NCBI RefSeq assembly: GCF_021129235.1
Contig: NZ_JAJOMA010000012.1
Location: 178,547 to 242,546, forward strand
Length of the DNA stretch: 64,000 nucleotides
Reading direction: 5' to 3'
From: Kineosporia mesophila
GTDB taxonomy: Bacteria > Actinomycetota > Actinomycetes > Actinomycetales > Kineosporiaceae
Under the pieces are notes generated by a model. It ran no database searches and was not told the DNA's origin. It saw only the letters and a list, made by a program, of their open reading frames with translations. Positions 43,828 through 52,379 of the stretch are shown piece by piece. A program made the position numbers and the translations under genes. Position 1 is the stretch's first letter, and each line of letters opens with the position of its first letter.

Positions 43828-44892
43828 GTGAGCAATCTGGAGACTCGACCCGCCCGGGTGCGACAGGTCTCGTCGTACGCCGAGCTGTCCCGGCAGATCC
43901 GCGACGCCGGTCTGCTCCGGCGGCGCTACGCCTACTACTGGTCCTGGGGCATCGGCCTGGTGATGGCCTTCCTGGCCTGCTGGACAGCCGTTCTCATGCT
44001 CGGGAACACCTGGTGCCAGTTGCTGGTGGCGGGGCTGCTCGGCGTGGTCGTGACCCAGTTCGGATTCCTCGGTCACGATGCCGCCCACCGGCAGATCTTC
44101 GACTCCTCCCGCTGGAACGAGTGGGCGGCCCGGGTGCTGTCGGGTGTCTTCGCCGGGCTGAGCTACGGCTGGTGGTTACACAAGCACAACCGTCACCACA
44201 GCGGCCCGAACCAGGAGAACCGCGATCCCGACATCGCTCCCGGGCCGATCGCGATGACCCCGGCGGTGGCCCGGGCCCGCACCGGGTGGGCCGCCTGGTT
44301 CACCCGGCACCAGGGACACCTGTTCTTCCCGCTCCTCCTGCTGGAGGGCGCCAATCTGCATGTCGGCGGTGTGCGGGAACTGATCTCGAACCGGGCGCTG
44401 CCACACCGCCGGCTGGAGTGCACGATCATCCTGACCCGGTTCGCCCTCTACCTGGGTGTGCTCCTGAGCGTGCTGCCTCCCGGAAAGGCGCTGGCCTTCA
44501 TCGCTGTTCAGCTCGGTGTGTTCGGGTTCCTGCTGGGTGCCTCGTTCGCGCCCAACCACAAGGGCATGCCGATCGTGCCGAAGGACACCCGGATCGACTT
44601 CCTCCAGCGGCAGGTCCTGATGTCCCGCAACGTGCACGGTGGTCCGGTCACGGACATCGCGATGGGCGGGCTGAACTACCAGATCGAGCACCACCTGTTC
44701 CCCAGCATGCCCCGGCCCAACCTGCGCCGGGCCCGGCCGATGGTGCGGGAGTTCTGTCGCAGCCGGCAGGTCACCTACACCGAGACCAGCCTGATCGGTT
44801 CGTACCGCATCGTCGTGAGGTACCTCAACACCGTCGGCCGGCCCGACCGCGACCCGTTCGCCTGCCCCCTGGTCCGGCAGTACCGCGGCTGA
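43828..44892 (+). CDS. Membrane fatty acid desaturase
   Basis: 354 residues, GTG start. Four to six membrane helices and the three histidine boxes of acyl-lipid desaturases: GHDAAH (about residues 82-87), HNRHH (about 119-123) and QIEHHLFPSMPR (about 289-300). The last box, with Gln first, is of the front-end/delta-6-like type, but no N-terminal cytochrome b5 domain is present, so electrons must come from ferredoxin or a separate carrier. It likely introduces double bonds in membrane lipid acyl chains. No clear functional link to neighbours. Confidence 0.88.
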   Translation: MSNLETRPARVRQVSSYAELSRQIRDAGLLRRRYAYYWSWGIGLVMAFLACWTAVLMLGNTWCQLLVAGLLGVVVTQFGFLGHDAAHRQIFDSSRWNEWAARVLSGVFAGLSYGWWLHKHNRHHSGPNQENRDPDIAPGPIAMTPAVARARTGWAAWFTRHQGHLFFPLLLLEGANLHVGGVRELISNRALPHRRLECTIILTRFALYLGVLLSVLPPGKALAFIAVQLGVFGFLLGASFAPNHKGMPIVPKDTRIDFLQRQVLMSRNVHGGPVTDIAMGGLNYQIEHHLFPSMPRPNLRRARPMVREFCRSRQVTYTETSLIGSYRIVVRYLNTVGRPDRDPFACPLVRQYRG

Positions 44893-44991
44893 ACCAGGAC
44901 ATCCCGCAAGACCTGCCCCGGCAGGCCGGATAGGGTCGATGGCGTAAGCAACGCTCCGGTCCTTGGGCGGCCCGAAGAGAATGGTGCTGCC

Positions 44992-45030
44992 ATGTCTGAT
45001 GTTCTGCGACCGGCCGCGACCCGGCTGTGA
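44992..45030 (+). CDS. Possible 12-codon leader overlapping the GAF-ANTAR start
   Basis: ATG at 44992 opens a short frame MSDVLRPAATRL whose TGA (45028-45030) overlaps the GTG start of the next gene by GTGA. Such an overlap normally indicates translational coupling, here from a tiny leader. A weak purine-rich stretch (GAAGAGAA) lies about 10 bases upstream. Chance is a real alternative at this length. Confidence 0.3.
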   Translation: MSDVLRPAATRL

Positions 45031-45761
45031 CGGCCACAGGTGAAGACACCGCCTGGGTCCGTGGCCTGATCGCTGCGGAATCACCCGACCCGGACCTGTC
45101 CAGCGGGTCCATCGCCTGGCTGCAGTGCCTGTGCCGGGCGGCGACCCGGGCCCTGCCGGTGACCGGTGCCGCGATCAGTGTGATGGTCGCGGGCGGCACC
45201 CAGGGGCTGGCGGCCGCCTCGGACACCCGCAGTGAACTGGTCGAGGAACTGCAGTTCACGCTCGGCGAGGGACCGTGTCTCGACGCGCGGTCGCAGGGCC
45301 GGCCGGTACTGGCACCGGACCTGGCCGGGGAGTCCGGTGGGCGCTGGCCGGCCTATACCTCGGCGGCGATGGAGCACGGTGTGGAGGCGGTTTTCGCGTT
45401 CCCGATGCGGATCGGCGCGGTGCGGCTGGGCGTGCTGGACATGTACCGGGCCCGGCCCGGGGTGCTCCCGCCCGACGCCCTCGACCTGGCCCAGGTGTTC
45501 ACCGGGGTGGCCCTGACCGGTCTGCTGGACGCGCACGAGGTGATGGGCGCAGACCGGCTGGCCGAGGAGATGGGCCAGATCTCGCGGTACCGGGTCGAGG
45601 TCCACCACGCGCAGGGCATGCTCCAGGTCCAGCTCGGGGTCGGCCCCGAGGCCGCCCTCCTGCGCCTGCGCGCCGAGGCCTATCTCCAGGGACGGCGGCT
45701 GGGCGAGGTCGCCCGTGACGTCGTCGACCGTAAACTCACTCTCGAACGGGATGAAGCATGA
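45027..45761 (+). CDS. GAF-ANTAR sensor protein 1
   Basis: 244 residues. An N-terminal GAF domain (about 30-165) contains LGEGPCLDARSQGRPVLAPD and AVFAFPMRIGAVRLGVLDMY; a C-terminal ANTAR RNA-binding helix bundle (about 180-235) contains YRVEVHHAQGMLQVQLGVGP and LLRLRAEAYLQGRRLGEVAR. The usual ANTAR phrase IEQAKGVL is replaced by VHHAQGML. ANTAR proteins bind paired hexaloop RNA stems and prevent termination. It is followed 40 bp later by a second GAF-ANTAR gene. Confidence 0.82.
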   Translation: MTATGEDTAWVRGLIAAESPDPDLSSGSIAWLQCLCRAATRALPVTGAAISVMVAGGTQGLAAASDTRSELVEELQFTLGEGPCLDARSQGRPVLAPDLAGESGGRWPAYTSAAMEHGVEAVFAFPMRIGAVRLGVLDMYRARPGVLPPDALDLAQVFTGVALTGLLDAHEVMGADRLAEEMGQISRYRVEVHHAQGMLQVQLGVGPEAALLRLRAEAYLQGRRLGEVARDVVDRKLTLERDEA

Positions 45762-45801
45762 CGGGACCAGCCGATGCGGTGAACGAGAGGGCGAGCAGCC
45801 G

Positions 45802-46530
45802 ATGAGCGCGATCGCCTCAGAACGTCTGGCCGATGTGTTCGTCGAGCTGGCCGACACCCTCGTGGACGACTTCGACCTGGTCGAGTTCCTGCAGATGGTG
45901 ACGGCTCGTACGTCCGAGCTCACCGGGGCGCGGGCGGCCGGGCTGTTGCTGGCCGACGCCGAGGACGGGCTGCACTTCATGGCCGCCTCCGACGAACGCG
46001 TGCACCTGCTGGACCTCTTCCAGATCCAGGCCGACGAGGGACCGTGCCGCGACTGCTTCCGGCAGGGCGTCCCGGTCAGCGATGCCGATCTGAACCGGGC
46101 CGACACCCGCTGGCCCCGGTTCGCACCCGCCGCGCGCACGGCGGGCTTCGCCTCGGTGCAGGCCTTCCCGCTGCGGCTGCGGCACCAGGTGATCGGCAGC
46201 ATGGGGCTTTTCAGCGCCACCCCGGTGGCGATGACGCCGGGCGACGTGCGGGTGGTGCAGGCGCTGGTCGACGTGGCCACGATCGGCATCCTCCAGGAAC
46301 GCCAGGTGCGCCGCGGCCAGGTCCTGACCGAGCAGCTCCAGGGCGCCCTGGACAGCCGGATCGTCATCGAGCAGGCCAAGGGCGTCATCGCCCAGTCCGC
46401 TGGGGTCACGATCGACCAGGCGTTCACGATGCTGCGGACCTACTGCCGCAACCATCACCTGCGCCTGAGCGACCTGGCCCGCACCATCGTCAACGATCCC
46501 GCTCAGGTTCCTGACTTCGGGACCGGCTGA
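45802..46530 (+). CDS. GAF-ANTAR sensor protein 2
   Basis: 242 residues. GAF domain (about residues 20-165) with TELTGARAAGLLLADAEDG-like strand, ADEGPCRDCFRQGVPVSDAD and SVQAFPLRLRHQVIGSMGLF. The ANTAR domain (about 180-235) has the canonical IVIEQAKGVIAQSAGVTIDQ and AFTMLRTYCRNHHLRLSDLA. It is probably derived from duplication with the upstream gene. The last 41 bases overlap the 3' end of the convergent STAS gene, so the two mRNAs are complementary there. Confidence 0.88.
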   Translation: MSAIASERLADVFVELADTLVDDFDLVEFLQMVTARTSELTGARAAGLLLADAEDGLHFMAASDERVHLLDLFQIQADEGPCRDCFRQGVPVSDADLNRADTRWPRFAPAARTAGFASVQAFPLRLRHQVIGSMGLFSATPVAMTPGDVRVVQALVDVATIGILQERQVRRGQVLTEQLQGALDSRIVIEQAKGVIAQSAGVTIDQAFTMLRTYCRNHHLRLSDLARTIVNDPAQVPDFGTG

Positions 46531-47041
46531 GCGGGTCGCGGCCCGCCAGCGCCTCCCGGAGCGAGGCGATCTCCTCGTGCAGCGCCCGCACCTCGGCGTC
46601 GTCGGGTATCGGAGCCCAGGAGTCCGGTTCCCCGTTTTCCGGGGGAAAGCGACGCCAGGAGTTGTCCGGTGCCGAAGGTGCCGAAGGGGCGCACGAGCGG
46701 CCGAGGACCTGCGCCAGGCGCGGTTGTGATTTCAGGAAACGCGCTGCCGGGGAGGAGATCTGAGTCAGACGCAGCGCTGCGCCCCGGAACGTCTGGAGGC
46801 GGTGGGCCTCGACCAGAGGCTCGACCCCGTCACGGTCCAGCCAGGTGACGCCGGAGAGGTCGACGACGATCTCCTCCGGCCCGTCCTCGCAGGCGAGACT
46901 GAGCAGATGCAGGCGCATGACCGGAACCCCGGCGGCACGCAGGTCACCGGAGAAGCTCACGGTGACAGACGTGTCCCGCAGGATCAGTGGTTGTGCGACC
47001 CGGTCAACGGCGGACAGAACCGCCCGGTTGGATGAGGACAT
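46490..47041 (-). CDS. STAS-domain protein with non-phosphorylatable active site
   Basis: 183 residues. The N-terminal STAS fold (about residues 1-115) contains TVSFSGDLRAAGVPVMRLHL and VVDLSGVTWLDRDGVEPLVE. In anti-sigma antagonists the equivalent loop is DSSG with a phosphorylated Ser; here it is DRDG, so normal switching by phosphorylation seems impossible and the Asp may mimic the phosphorylated state. A C-terminal acidic/coiled segment (DDAEVRALHEEIASLREALA) may mediate partner binding. It overlaps the 3' end of GAF-ANTAR 2. Confidence 0.75.
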   Translation of the reverse strand: MSSSNRAVLSAVDRVAQPLILRDTSVTVSFSGDLRAAGVPVMRLHLLSLACEDGPEEIVVDLSGVTWLDRDGVEPLVEAHRLQTFRGAALRLTQISSPAARFLKSQPRLAQVLGRSCAPSAPSAPDNSWRRFPPENGEPDSWAPIPDDAEVRALHEEIASLREALAGRDPLSRSRSQEPERDR

Positions 47042-47173
47042 GACCCCGTACTTCCAAGAGACACCGTGGTCGGCACCACCGGGTCCAGGGCAGCTTGATC
47101 GACCAACCTCATTCTACGGGGCGAATCGGCACCTGGACAGGCATCTCACCGGTAGGTTCTGGCCGGACCCCCG

Positions 47174-48028
47174 TCAGTCGCGCGGAACCTCGTCGCGCCA
47201 GGAGTGCTGCGGGACGAACCCCAGCAGCTCCCGGGCCCCGTCGATCGCCAGCAACGTCTCGAAATCCAGCAGATCACGGCGAATCTCGACGCCGGGGAAC
47301 TCCGCTGCCAGCAACTCGGCCGAGGGCCGATCCATCAGGGTGTCCGCCGCCGCGATGATGACGTTCTGCGAACCGGTGGTCTCGACCTCCAGCGCCAGCC
47401 GGAACGCGGCCGCGGCGTCCCGCGCGTCGATGTAGCCCCACAGGTTCCAGCGCCGCGACGCCGGGTCCGCCCAGAACCCGGGCACGTTCGCGTACATCTC
47501 GGGGACGAACACGTTGGACAGGCGCAGCCCGACGAACGGGATGCCCGACCACTGCGACACCTGCGCGGCCACGTCCTCGCTCAGCACCTTCGACAGGGCG
47601 TACGTCGAGGTCGGGTACGGGAAGTGGGCCTCGTCCACCGGCGCGTACCGCGGCGGGACGTCGAACGGCAGCCCGAGGGTCGTCTCGCTGGAGGCCCACG
47701 CCACCTTCCGCAGCCCGAGCCGCTGGGCGGCCAGGAAGACGTTGTTGTTGGCGGCCAGGTTCCGGTTCAGGGTGTCGGGCGCCGACTCCATGCCCGGCTG
47801 CGGGATGTTGGCCAGGTGCACGACCGCCGAGCAGCCGGCCAGGGCCTCCACCGCCTGGCCGTAGTCGGTCAGCTCGGCGCGCATCACGTCCACGCCCAGG
47901 CCGGCACGCTCGCCGAAGGGGCCCTGCGCGTCTGTGGCCCGCACGGTGTAGCCGTGCTCCAGGAGGTCTTTCACGACGGCCCGGCCCACCTTGCCCAGGG
48001 CTCCGGTGACAGCAACGGTCTCGGTCAT
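47174..48028 (-). CDS. NAD(P)-dependent epimerase/dehydratase-like SDR
   Basis: 284 residues. Extended SDR fold with cofactor motif VAVTGALGKVGRAVVKDL (residues 4-21), VVHLANIPQPG, and the active-site Tyr/Lys in YPTSTYALSKVLSEDVA. It has GLRLSNVFVPEMY and WGYIDARDAAAAFRLALE in the substrate half. Close relatives are sugar or uronate dehydrogenase/epimerase-like; no substrate can be named. It is followed upstream on the same strand by an SDR relic. Confidence 0.8.
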   Translation of the reverse strand: MTETVAVTGALGKVGRAVVKDLLEHGYTVRATDAQGPFGERAGLGVDVMRAELTDYGQAVEALAGCSAVVHLANIPQPGMESAPDTLNRNLAANNNVFLAAQRLGLRKVAWASSETTLGLPFDVPPRYAPVDEAHFPYPTSTYALSKVLSEDVAAQVSQWSGIPFVGLRLSNVFVPEMYANVPGFWADPASRRWNLWGYIDARDAAAAFRLALEVETTGSQNVIIAAADTLMDRPSAELLAAEFPGVEIRRDLLDFETLLAIDGARELLGFVPQHSWRDEVPRD

Positions 48029-48057
48029 GGCACGTCCTTGTTCTGGGGGGAAGGCGT

Positions 48058-48381
48058 TTACAGGGAGGTCGTGCCGTGGACGCGGTGCCCGATCGCGACG
48101 GACTCCCCGGAGATCGTCGCCGTGCGGGGAGAGACCAGGAAGCAGACCAGGTCGGCGATCTGCCCGGGACTGGACTCCCCGGGCCGGCCCGGCTCGACCG
48201 CGGCGGCCGGGTCGTCCGACACGAGGCCGGGGCTGACGGTGTTGACCGTGACCCCGGACCCGGCGACGACGTCGGCCAGGTTCTGGGCCGCGATGATCAG
48301 GGCGGCGTTGCGGACCGAACCGGTGACGTTCCCGGTCCCGCCCACCACCAGCACGACCCGCCCGTGAAGTTCGAGATCCAT
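48058..48381 (-). pseudogene. Internally deleted classical SDR gene
   Basis: 107 residues where classical SDRs have about 250. The first 17 residues (LELHGRVVLVVGGTGNV) are the start of an SDR Rossmann fold. The frame then jumps straight to the late part: RNAALIIAAQNLADVVAGSG, VTVNTVSPGLVSDD and the C-terminal IADLVCFLVSPRTATISGES. The NNAG and catalytic Ser/Tyr/Lys stretch is missing, so the product cannot be active. A clean in-frame deletion of about 140 codons explains this best. Confidence 0.65.
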
Positions 48382-48418
48382 GGCGGCACGCTACCGCCGG
48401 CCCGCTCGACGTCCTCGC

Positions 48419-48700
48419 TCAGGACGTCTCGGCGACCCCGAGCAGCTTCTCGCAGCGGGCGATCTCGGCGGCCCGCCACTCGCGCATGCCGCTGCTCCAC
48501 TGGCTGATCTGGAGGCTGAGCACCGCCAGGGCCTGGTGTTCCGAGAGGTCGAAGCGCTCGGACAGTCTCACCCGCGCCTCGCCGGCGTCGGTGCAGGCCT
48601 CGACGGTCGCGAACACCTCGTCACGCCGGCTCACGGCCAGTTCCATCGCCTGCAGGATGTGGAGCCGCTGCCGGGCCTCGTCGATGTTCTCGTCACTCAC
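48419..48700 (-). CDS. GyrA-helix-like mini-protein
   Basis: 93 residues, GTG start. The sequence ENIDEARQRLHILQAMELAV, then SRRDEVFATVEACTDAGEAR and LSERFDLSEHQALAVLSLQI, resembles the C-terminal coiled-coil part of the GyrA/ParC breakage-reunion domain (RLHI...ALDNIDEVI...ERFGLSEEQAQAIL). It lacks the catalytic Tyr and every other gyrase domain. Similar short proteins occur in actinomycetes with no assigned role. It might bind gyrase or simply reuse the dimerisation fold. It lies beside, but not clearly within, the NRPS cluster. Confidence 0.7.
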   Translation of the reverse strand: MSDENIDEARQRLHILQAMELAVSRRDEVFATVEACTDAGEARVRLSERFDLSEHQALAVLSLQISQWSSGMREWRAAEIARCEKLLGVAETS

Positions 48701-48806
48701 GGTGTCACTCTTACGGGCAGATACCCGTCCCGTCCACCTGGGGCGAACAAATTTTGTCACCCCGTTGCGCACCGTGTTCCATCGTGAGCGAATCTCCGGC
48801 GACCGG

Positions 48807-50531
48807 TCAGCGGTGCGTGTCGACCACGGCCGCCAGGTCCCGCAGTCTCGGATGCTGGTAGACGAGGCGTGAGGAGACGGCGATCCCGTGGTCGCGCTTC
48901 AGCCGGGCGACGAGTTTCAGGGCCATCAGCGAGTGCCCGCCCAGGGCGAAGAAGTCGTCGGTCGCGCTGATCCCGCTGCGCCCCAGGACCTGGGCCCAGA
49001 CCTCGGCGATCAGGTGCTCCGTGGGCCCGGCCAGAGCGGTCGCCGAGGGGTCGGGGCCGCGGTCGGGTGCGGGCAGCGCGTCCCGGTCGATCTTTCCCGA
49101 CACCGTGAGGGGGAACTGCTCGAGCCGGATGAAGGACGCGGGCACCAGCGGCTCGGGAAGGATGCCGGCGACGTGGTGGCGGAGTGGGGGAACGGTGACC
49201 TCCCCGGTGTAGTAGGCGACCAGGACGTCGTCCACCATCTGGACCGCCGTGGACGTGACCTCGCGGTGGCGGGACACCGCCTCCTCGATCTCGGCCGGTT
49301 CCACCCGGTGCCCGCGGATCTTGACCTGGCGGTCGGTGCGGCCCAGATAGACCAGTTCCCCACCGGGGTCGTACCGGACCCGGTCACCGGTGCGGTACAT
49401 CCGTCCGCCCTCCGGTCCGAAAGGATCAGCGACGAAGCGGGTGGCGGTCAGGTCGCGACGGTTCCGGTAGCCGGTGGCCAGGCCCGGGCCGGACAGGTAG
49501 AGCTCGCCCTCACCGGCCGGTCGCAGGGCGGTGTCCAGGACGTGCGCCGTCATCCCCGGCAGCGGCCGGCCGATCCGGGGTTCCCCGGCGGTGATCCGGG
49601 CGGCGACCGCGTCGACGGTGCACTCGGTCGGGCCGTACACGTTGAAGGCGTCGAGGTTGCCCGGCCGGGTGAGCAGGCGATCCCACAGGTCCGCCGGGAT
49701 CGCCTCGCCGCCGATCAGCAGGCGGAAAGGCCGGTCCACCGGCGCCACGTACTGCTCGAGCACCTGCCAGTGCGACGGGGTGACATCCAGGTCGTTCACG
49801 CCCGTCTGCTCCAGGTAGGCGGCCAGCGCGGCGGGATCCTGCCGCAGTTCGTCGTCCAGGACCACGACGGTGTCCCCGCGGCAGACCCGGGCCCACTGCT
49901 GTACCGAGGCGTCGAACGACATGCTGGCGTTCCAGGCCACGACCCTCGGGGTGTCGCTGTAGACGCCCGCCGCGCTCAGCGCCCGCTGAAGATGGCTGAC
50001 ATTGGCCCGGCTGACCTCGACGCCCTTGGGCAGGCCGGTCGATCCGGAGGTGTAGATGACGTACGCGGGCGAGCCGACCGGAACGGGCCGTTCGTCGTCC
50101 GCGCCGCGCTCCGGCGCGCCGTCCAGGCGTTCCGGCGTGACCCAGCCGGCCGTACCGGCCCAGGTCGGAGCGGGATCACGGGTGAGGACGAGGCGGGGCT
50201 CGGCGTCCTGGGCCAGGTACCGCAGCCGTTCGGCCGGGTGGGCCGGGTCGAGAGGGACGGAGGCGGCACCGGCCCGCCAGATCGCCAGGAAGGCGACGAT
50301 CAGTTCCGGTCCGCGGGCCAGGTGCACGCCGACCCGGTCACCCGGGCGCACGCCGTGCTCGTGGCGCAGGGCGCTCGCCGCCCGGGCGCTGCGCCGGTCG
50401 ACCTCGCCGAAGGTCAGATCTTCCCGGCGGGAGAGGACGGCCGGTCGTCCCGGCGCGCGGCGGGTGGCGGCCAGGAACATCCGCACCGGATCGTCGTGGG
50501 TCGTGGGTACGGCGGAGGAGATCAGGGTCAT
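48807..50531 (-). CDS. Free-standing NRPS A-PCP didomain, predicted L-glutamine
   Basis: 574 residues. The adenylation domain (about 15-480) shows A3 YVIYTSGSTGLPKG, A5 NVYGPTE, A7 MYRTGDRVRYDPGGELVYLG and A10 SGKIDRDAL. The PCP domain (about 500-570) has FFALGGHSLMALKL with the phosphopantetheine Ser. The pocket residues, read by alignment to GrsA positions 235-517, are D-A-Q-D-L-G-V-V-D-K, the published glutamine code as I recall it. It has no condensation domain. It ends a minus-strand run mbtH-thioesterase-oxygenase-A/PCP, so it probably loads Gln for modification while carrier-bound. Confidence 0.88.
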   Translation of the reverse strand: MTLISSAVPTTHDDPVRMFLAATRRAPGRPAVLSRREDLTFGEVDRRSARAASALRHEHGVRPGDRVGVHLARGPELIVAFLAIWRAGAASVPLDPAHPAERLRYLAQDAEPRLVLTRDPAPTWAGTAGWVTPERLDGAPERGADDERPVPVGSPAYVIYTSGSTGLPKGVEVSRANVSHLQRALSAAGVYSDTPRVVAWNASMSFDASVQQWARVCRGDTVVVLDDELRQDPAALAAYLEQTGVNDLDVTPSHWQVLEQYVAPVDRPFRLLIGGEAIPADLWDRLLTRPGNLDAFNVYGPTECTVDAVAARITAGEPRIGRPLPGMTAHVLDTALRPAGEGELYLSGPGLATGYRNRRDLTATRFVADPFGPEGGRMYRTGDRVRYDPGGELVYLGRTDRQVKIRGHRVEPAEIEEAVSRHREVTSTAVQMVDDVLVAYYTGEVTVPPLRHHVAGILPEPLVPASFIRLEQFPLTVSGKIDRDALPAPDRGPDPSATALAGPTEHLIAEVWAQVLGRSGISATDDFFALGGHSLMALKLVARLKRDHGIAVSSRLVYQHPRLRDLAAVVDTHR

Positions 50532-50549
50532 GACGGGGCTCCGGGGACG

Positions 50550-51575
50550 TCAGCTGGCGAAGGTGGCGATCGGGCGGGCCGGCCGGCAGTCGGCGAGGTC
50601 GGTCGGTTCCCCCATCGCCACGGCGATCCGGCGCTCGCCCTCGAACGGTTCACGGCCGTGGGCGGCGAGGATGTTGTCGACGACCAGGATGTCGCCGAGC
50701 TGCCAGGTCTCGCGGGTGAAGGCGGCCCGGTAGGCGGCGTCCAGGGCCGCGAAGTCCGCGGCCGACAGGGGTGTGCCGTCCCCGAAGGTGGTGTTGAACG
50801 GCAGCCCGGAGGGCCCGAACTCGTCGACGAGGACCTCGTGGACGTCCGGGTCGAGGGCGTGCTCGTTCCAGAAGGCGACATGGTTGAACCACGACTCCTC
50901 GCCGGTGCGGGGATGGGTGATCACCGCGGAGCGCTGCTGACTGGTGGACAGTGTGCCGTCCTCGCGCCAGACCCAGCTGATGTGGTTGCTCGCGCAGTAG
51001 CGTTCCACCTCCTGCCGGGACGAGGTGCTGAATGCGGTTTCCCAGTTCAGGGAGATGTTCTCGTTGTACGTGCGGTTCAGCCGCCAGCCCTGGGCGCGGA
51101 ACCGGCCGGCCAGGTCCTCGGGGAGGTTCCGGAGAACGGCGCGGCAGTCCGCGACCGGGGTCGCGCCACCGACGGCCGGCGGTACCAGCGCACAGAACAG
51201 CAAGATCCCGGGAAAGTTCATCGTGTAGCTGTTCTCGTTGTGCAACCGGATCGGCTGGGCGGCCGGCAGGTCGGTCGAGGAGAACACGTCGTTACCGAAA
51301 CTGCTACGGGGTGTTGCTTTTTCCTGGTACTGGGCGCGTTCGTGCAGGAGGACGTCCCGGACCCGGGCGAAGTCCTGCGTGGTGGCGACCGGCAGGCCGC
51401 GCAGATACAGGGAACCGTGCTCGTCCAGCCCGGAGCGCAGGGCCGGGGCGGCGGAGGCGAGCCAGGCGCAGGCATCGTCCAGGGAGAGCCGGGCCGGGCA
51501 CCGGACGAGCACGGGATGTCCCGGCTGCCGGACGTGCTCGAGGGTGGAGAACGATGAGGCGGCGGAGGATGCCAT
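50550..51575 (-). CDS. TauD/SyrP-like Fe(II)/2-oxoglutarate oxygenase
   Basis: 341 residues. The metal triad's HXE/D is in RLHNENSYTMNFPGIL, and the distal His with 2-oxoglutarate Arg is in DNILAAHGREPFEGERRIAV. The order SYT..F, DCRAVLR, RTYNENISLNW resembles SyrP and other beta-hydroxylases that act on amino acids bound to carrier proteins. It starts 19 bp upstream of the Gln-loading A-PCP gene, suggesting beta-hydroxylation of glutaminyl-S-PCP. A fatty or free amino-acid substrate cannot be ruled out. Confidence 0.85.
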   Translation of the reverse strand: MASSAASSFSTLEHVRQPGHPVLVRCPARLSLDDACAWLASAAPALRSGLDEHGSLYLRGLPVATTQDFARVRDVLLHERAQYQEKATPRSSFGNDVFSSTDLPAAQPIRLHNENSYTMNFPGILLFCALVPPAVGGATPVADCRAVLRNLPEDLAGRFRAQGWRLNRTYNENISLNWETAFSTSSRQEVERYCASNHISWVWREDGTLSTSQQRSAVITHPRTGEESWFNHVAFWNEHALDPDVHEVLVDEFGPSGLPFNTTFGDGTPLSAADFAALDAAYRAAFTRETWQLGDILVVDNILAAHGREPFEGERRIAVAMGEPTDLADCRPARPIATFAS

Positions 51576-51611
51576 GACGGTAAGGCCTTTCGCTGGCCCC
51601 GGTACGCCTGA

Positions 51612-52379
51612 TCACCCGTCCCGGGTGGTCGTCAGCGCGGGGAAGTGGATGGGGAGCTGTTCCCAGATGTCCGGTGTGTAGAAGTGCCCTCCGGGTAGCG
51701 CGCCGACCCGGCACTCGCCCTCCACGACGGCCTGCCACTGACGACGGACCGCCGGATCGATGACCGGGTCGTCGATCCCGTAGAGGACCTGGACCGGGCC
51801 CGGGACGCGTTGCGCGGGGTCGGGGCAGTAGGAGTCACGGGCCTGGACGTCGGCCCGCATCAGCTCGACGGCCATCTCCCGCAGATCGGGGTCGGAGGCC
51901 ACGTAGTCCGGCAGGGCACCGGTCTGCTGCATCCAGGCGACCAGGTCGTCGTCGCTGTCCTCCTGGCGCGGGAACCGGTCCCGCTCGGTGACACCCCGCT
52001 CGGGCGAGTTGCAGGAGGAGATGACCAGCTTCTCCGGCGTAGGCGCGCCGGCCCGGTGCAGGCGCCCGGTCACGTCGAAGGCCATCCACCCGCCCATGCT
52101 GTGCCCGAAGAGCGTGTACGGACGGTCGACGAAACCGCCCACCACGCGGGCGGTGTCCTCGGCCAGCGCGTCCCAGGAGCGCAGCAGGCCGTCCCCGAAA
52201 CGGCCCTCGCGGCCTGGATAGCAGACCAGGACCAGTTCGTGGTCGGCGGGTATCCGGGGCACCCATCCCCGGAAGGCGCCGGTGCCGCCGCCGCAGAAAC
52301 CCAGGCACACGAGCAGGTGCGTGGCGTCCGCGCGCGGGGCCGGGCGGACCACGGCCGGGTCGTTGCGGGGAAGGCTCAC
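51612..52379 (-). CDS. Type II thioesterase
   Basis: 255 residues. Alpha/beta hydrolase with [15 protein letters not shown] near the start, nucleophile Ser in [14 protein letters not shown], and catalytic Asp/His in [10 protein letters not shown] and [11 protein letters not shown]. Such enzymes clear mis-loaded carrier domains, and in clusters with a stand-alone A-PCP plus oxygenase they can also release the modified amino acid. The GTG overlaps the mbtH stop (GTGA), and the oxygenase gene follows after 36 bp. Confidence 0.87.
   Translation of the reverse strand: MSLPRNDPAVVRPAPRADATHLLVCLGFCGGGTGAFRGWVPRIPADHELVLVCYPGREGRFGDGLLRSWDALAEDTARVVGGFVDRPYTLFGHSMGGWMAFDVTGRLHRAGAPTPEKLVISSCNSPERGVTERDRFPRQEDSDDDLVAWMQQTGALPDYVASDPDLREMAVELMRADVQARDSYCPDPAQRVPGPVQVLYGIDDPVIDPAVRRQWQAVVEGECRVGALPGGHFYTPDIWEQLPIHFPALTTTRDG

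Noticed and set aside
51606..51620. Half-copy of the palindromic repeat at the thioesterase gene end (GCCTGATCACCCGTCC)
   Set aside because: Only one arm is present and it overlaps the stop codon; similar half-matches (37486 and 7901) suggest chance or strongly decayed copies. Not counted as members.
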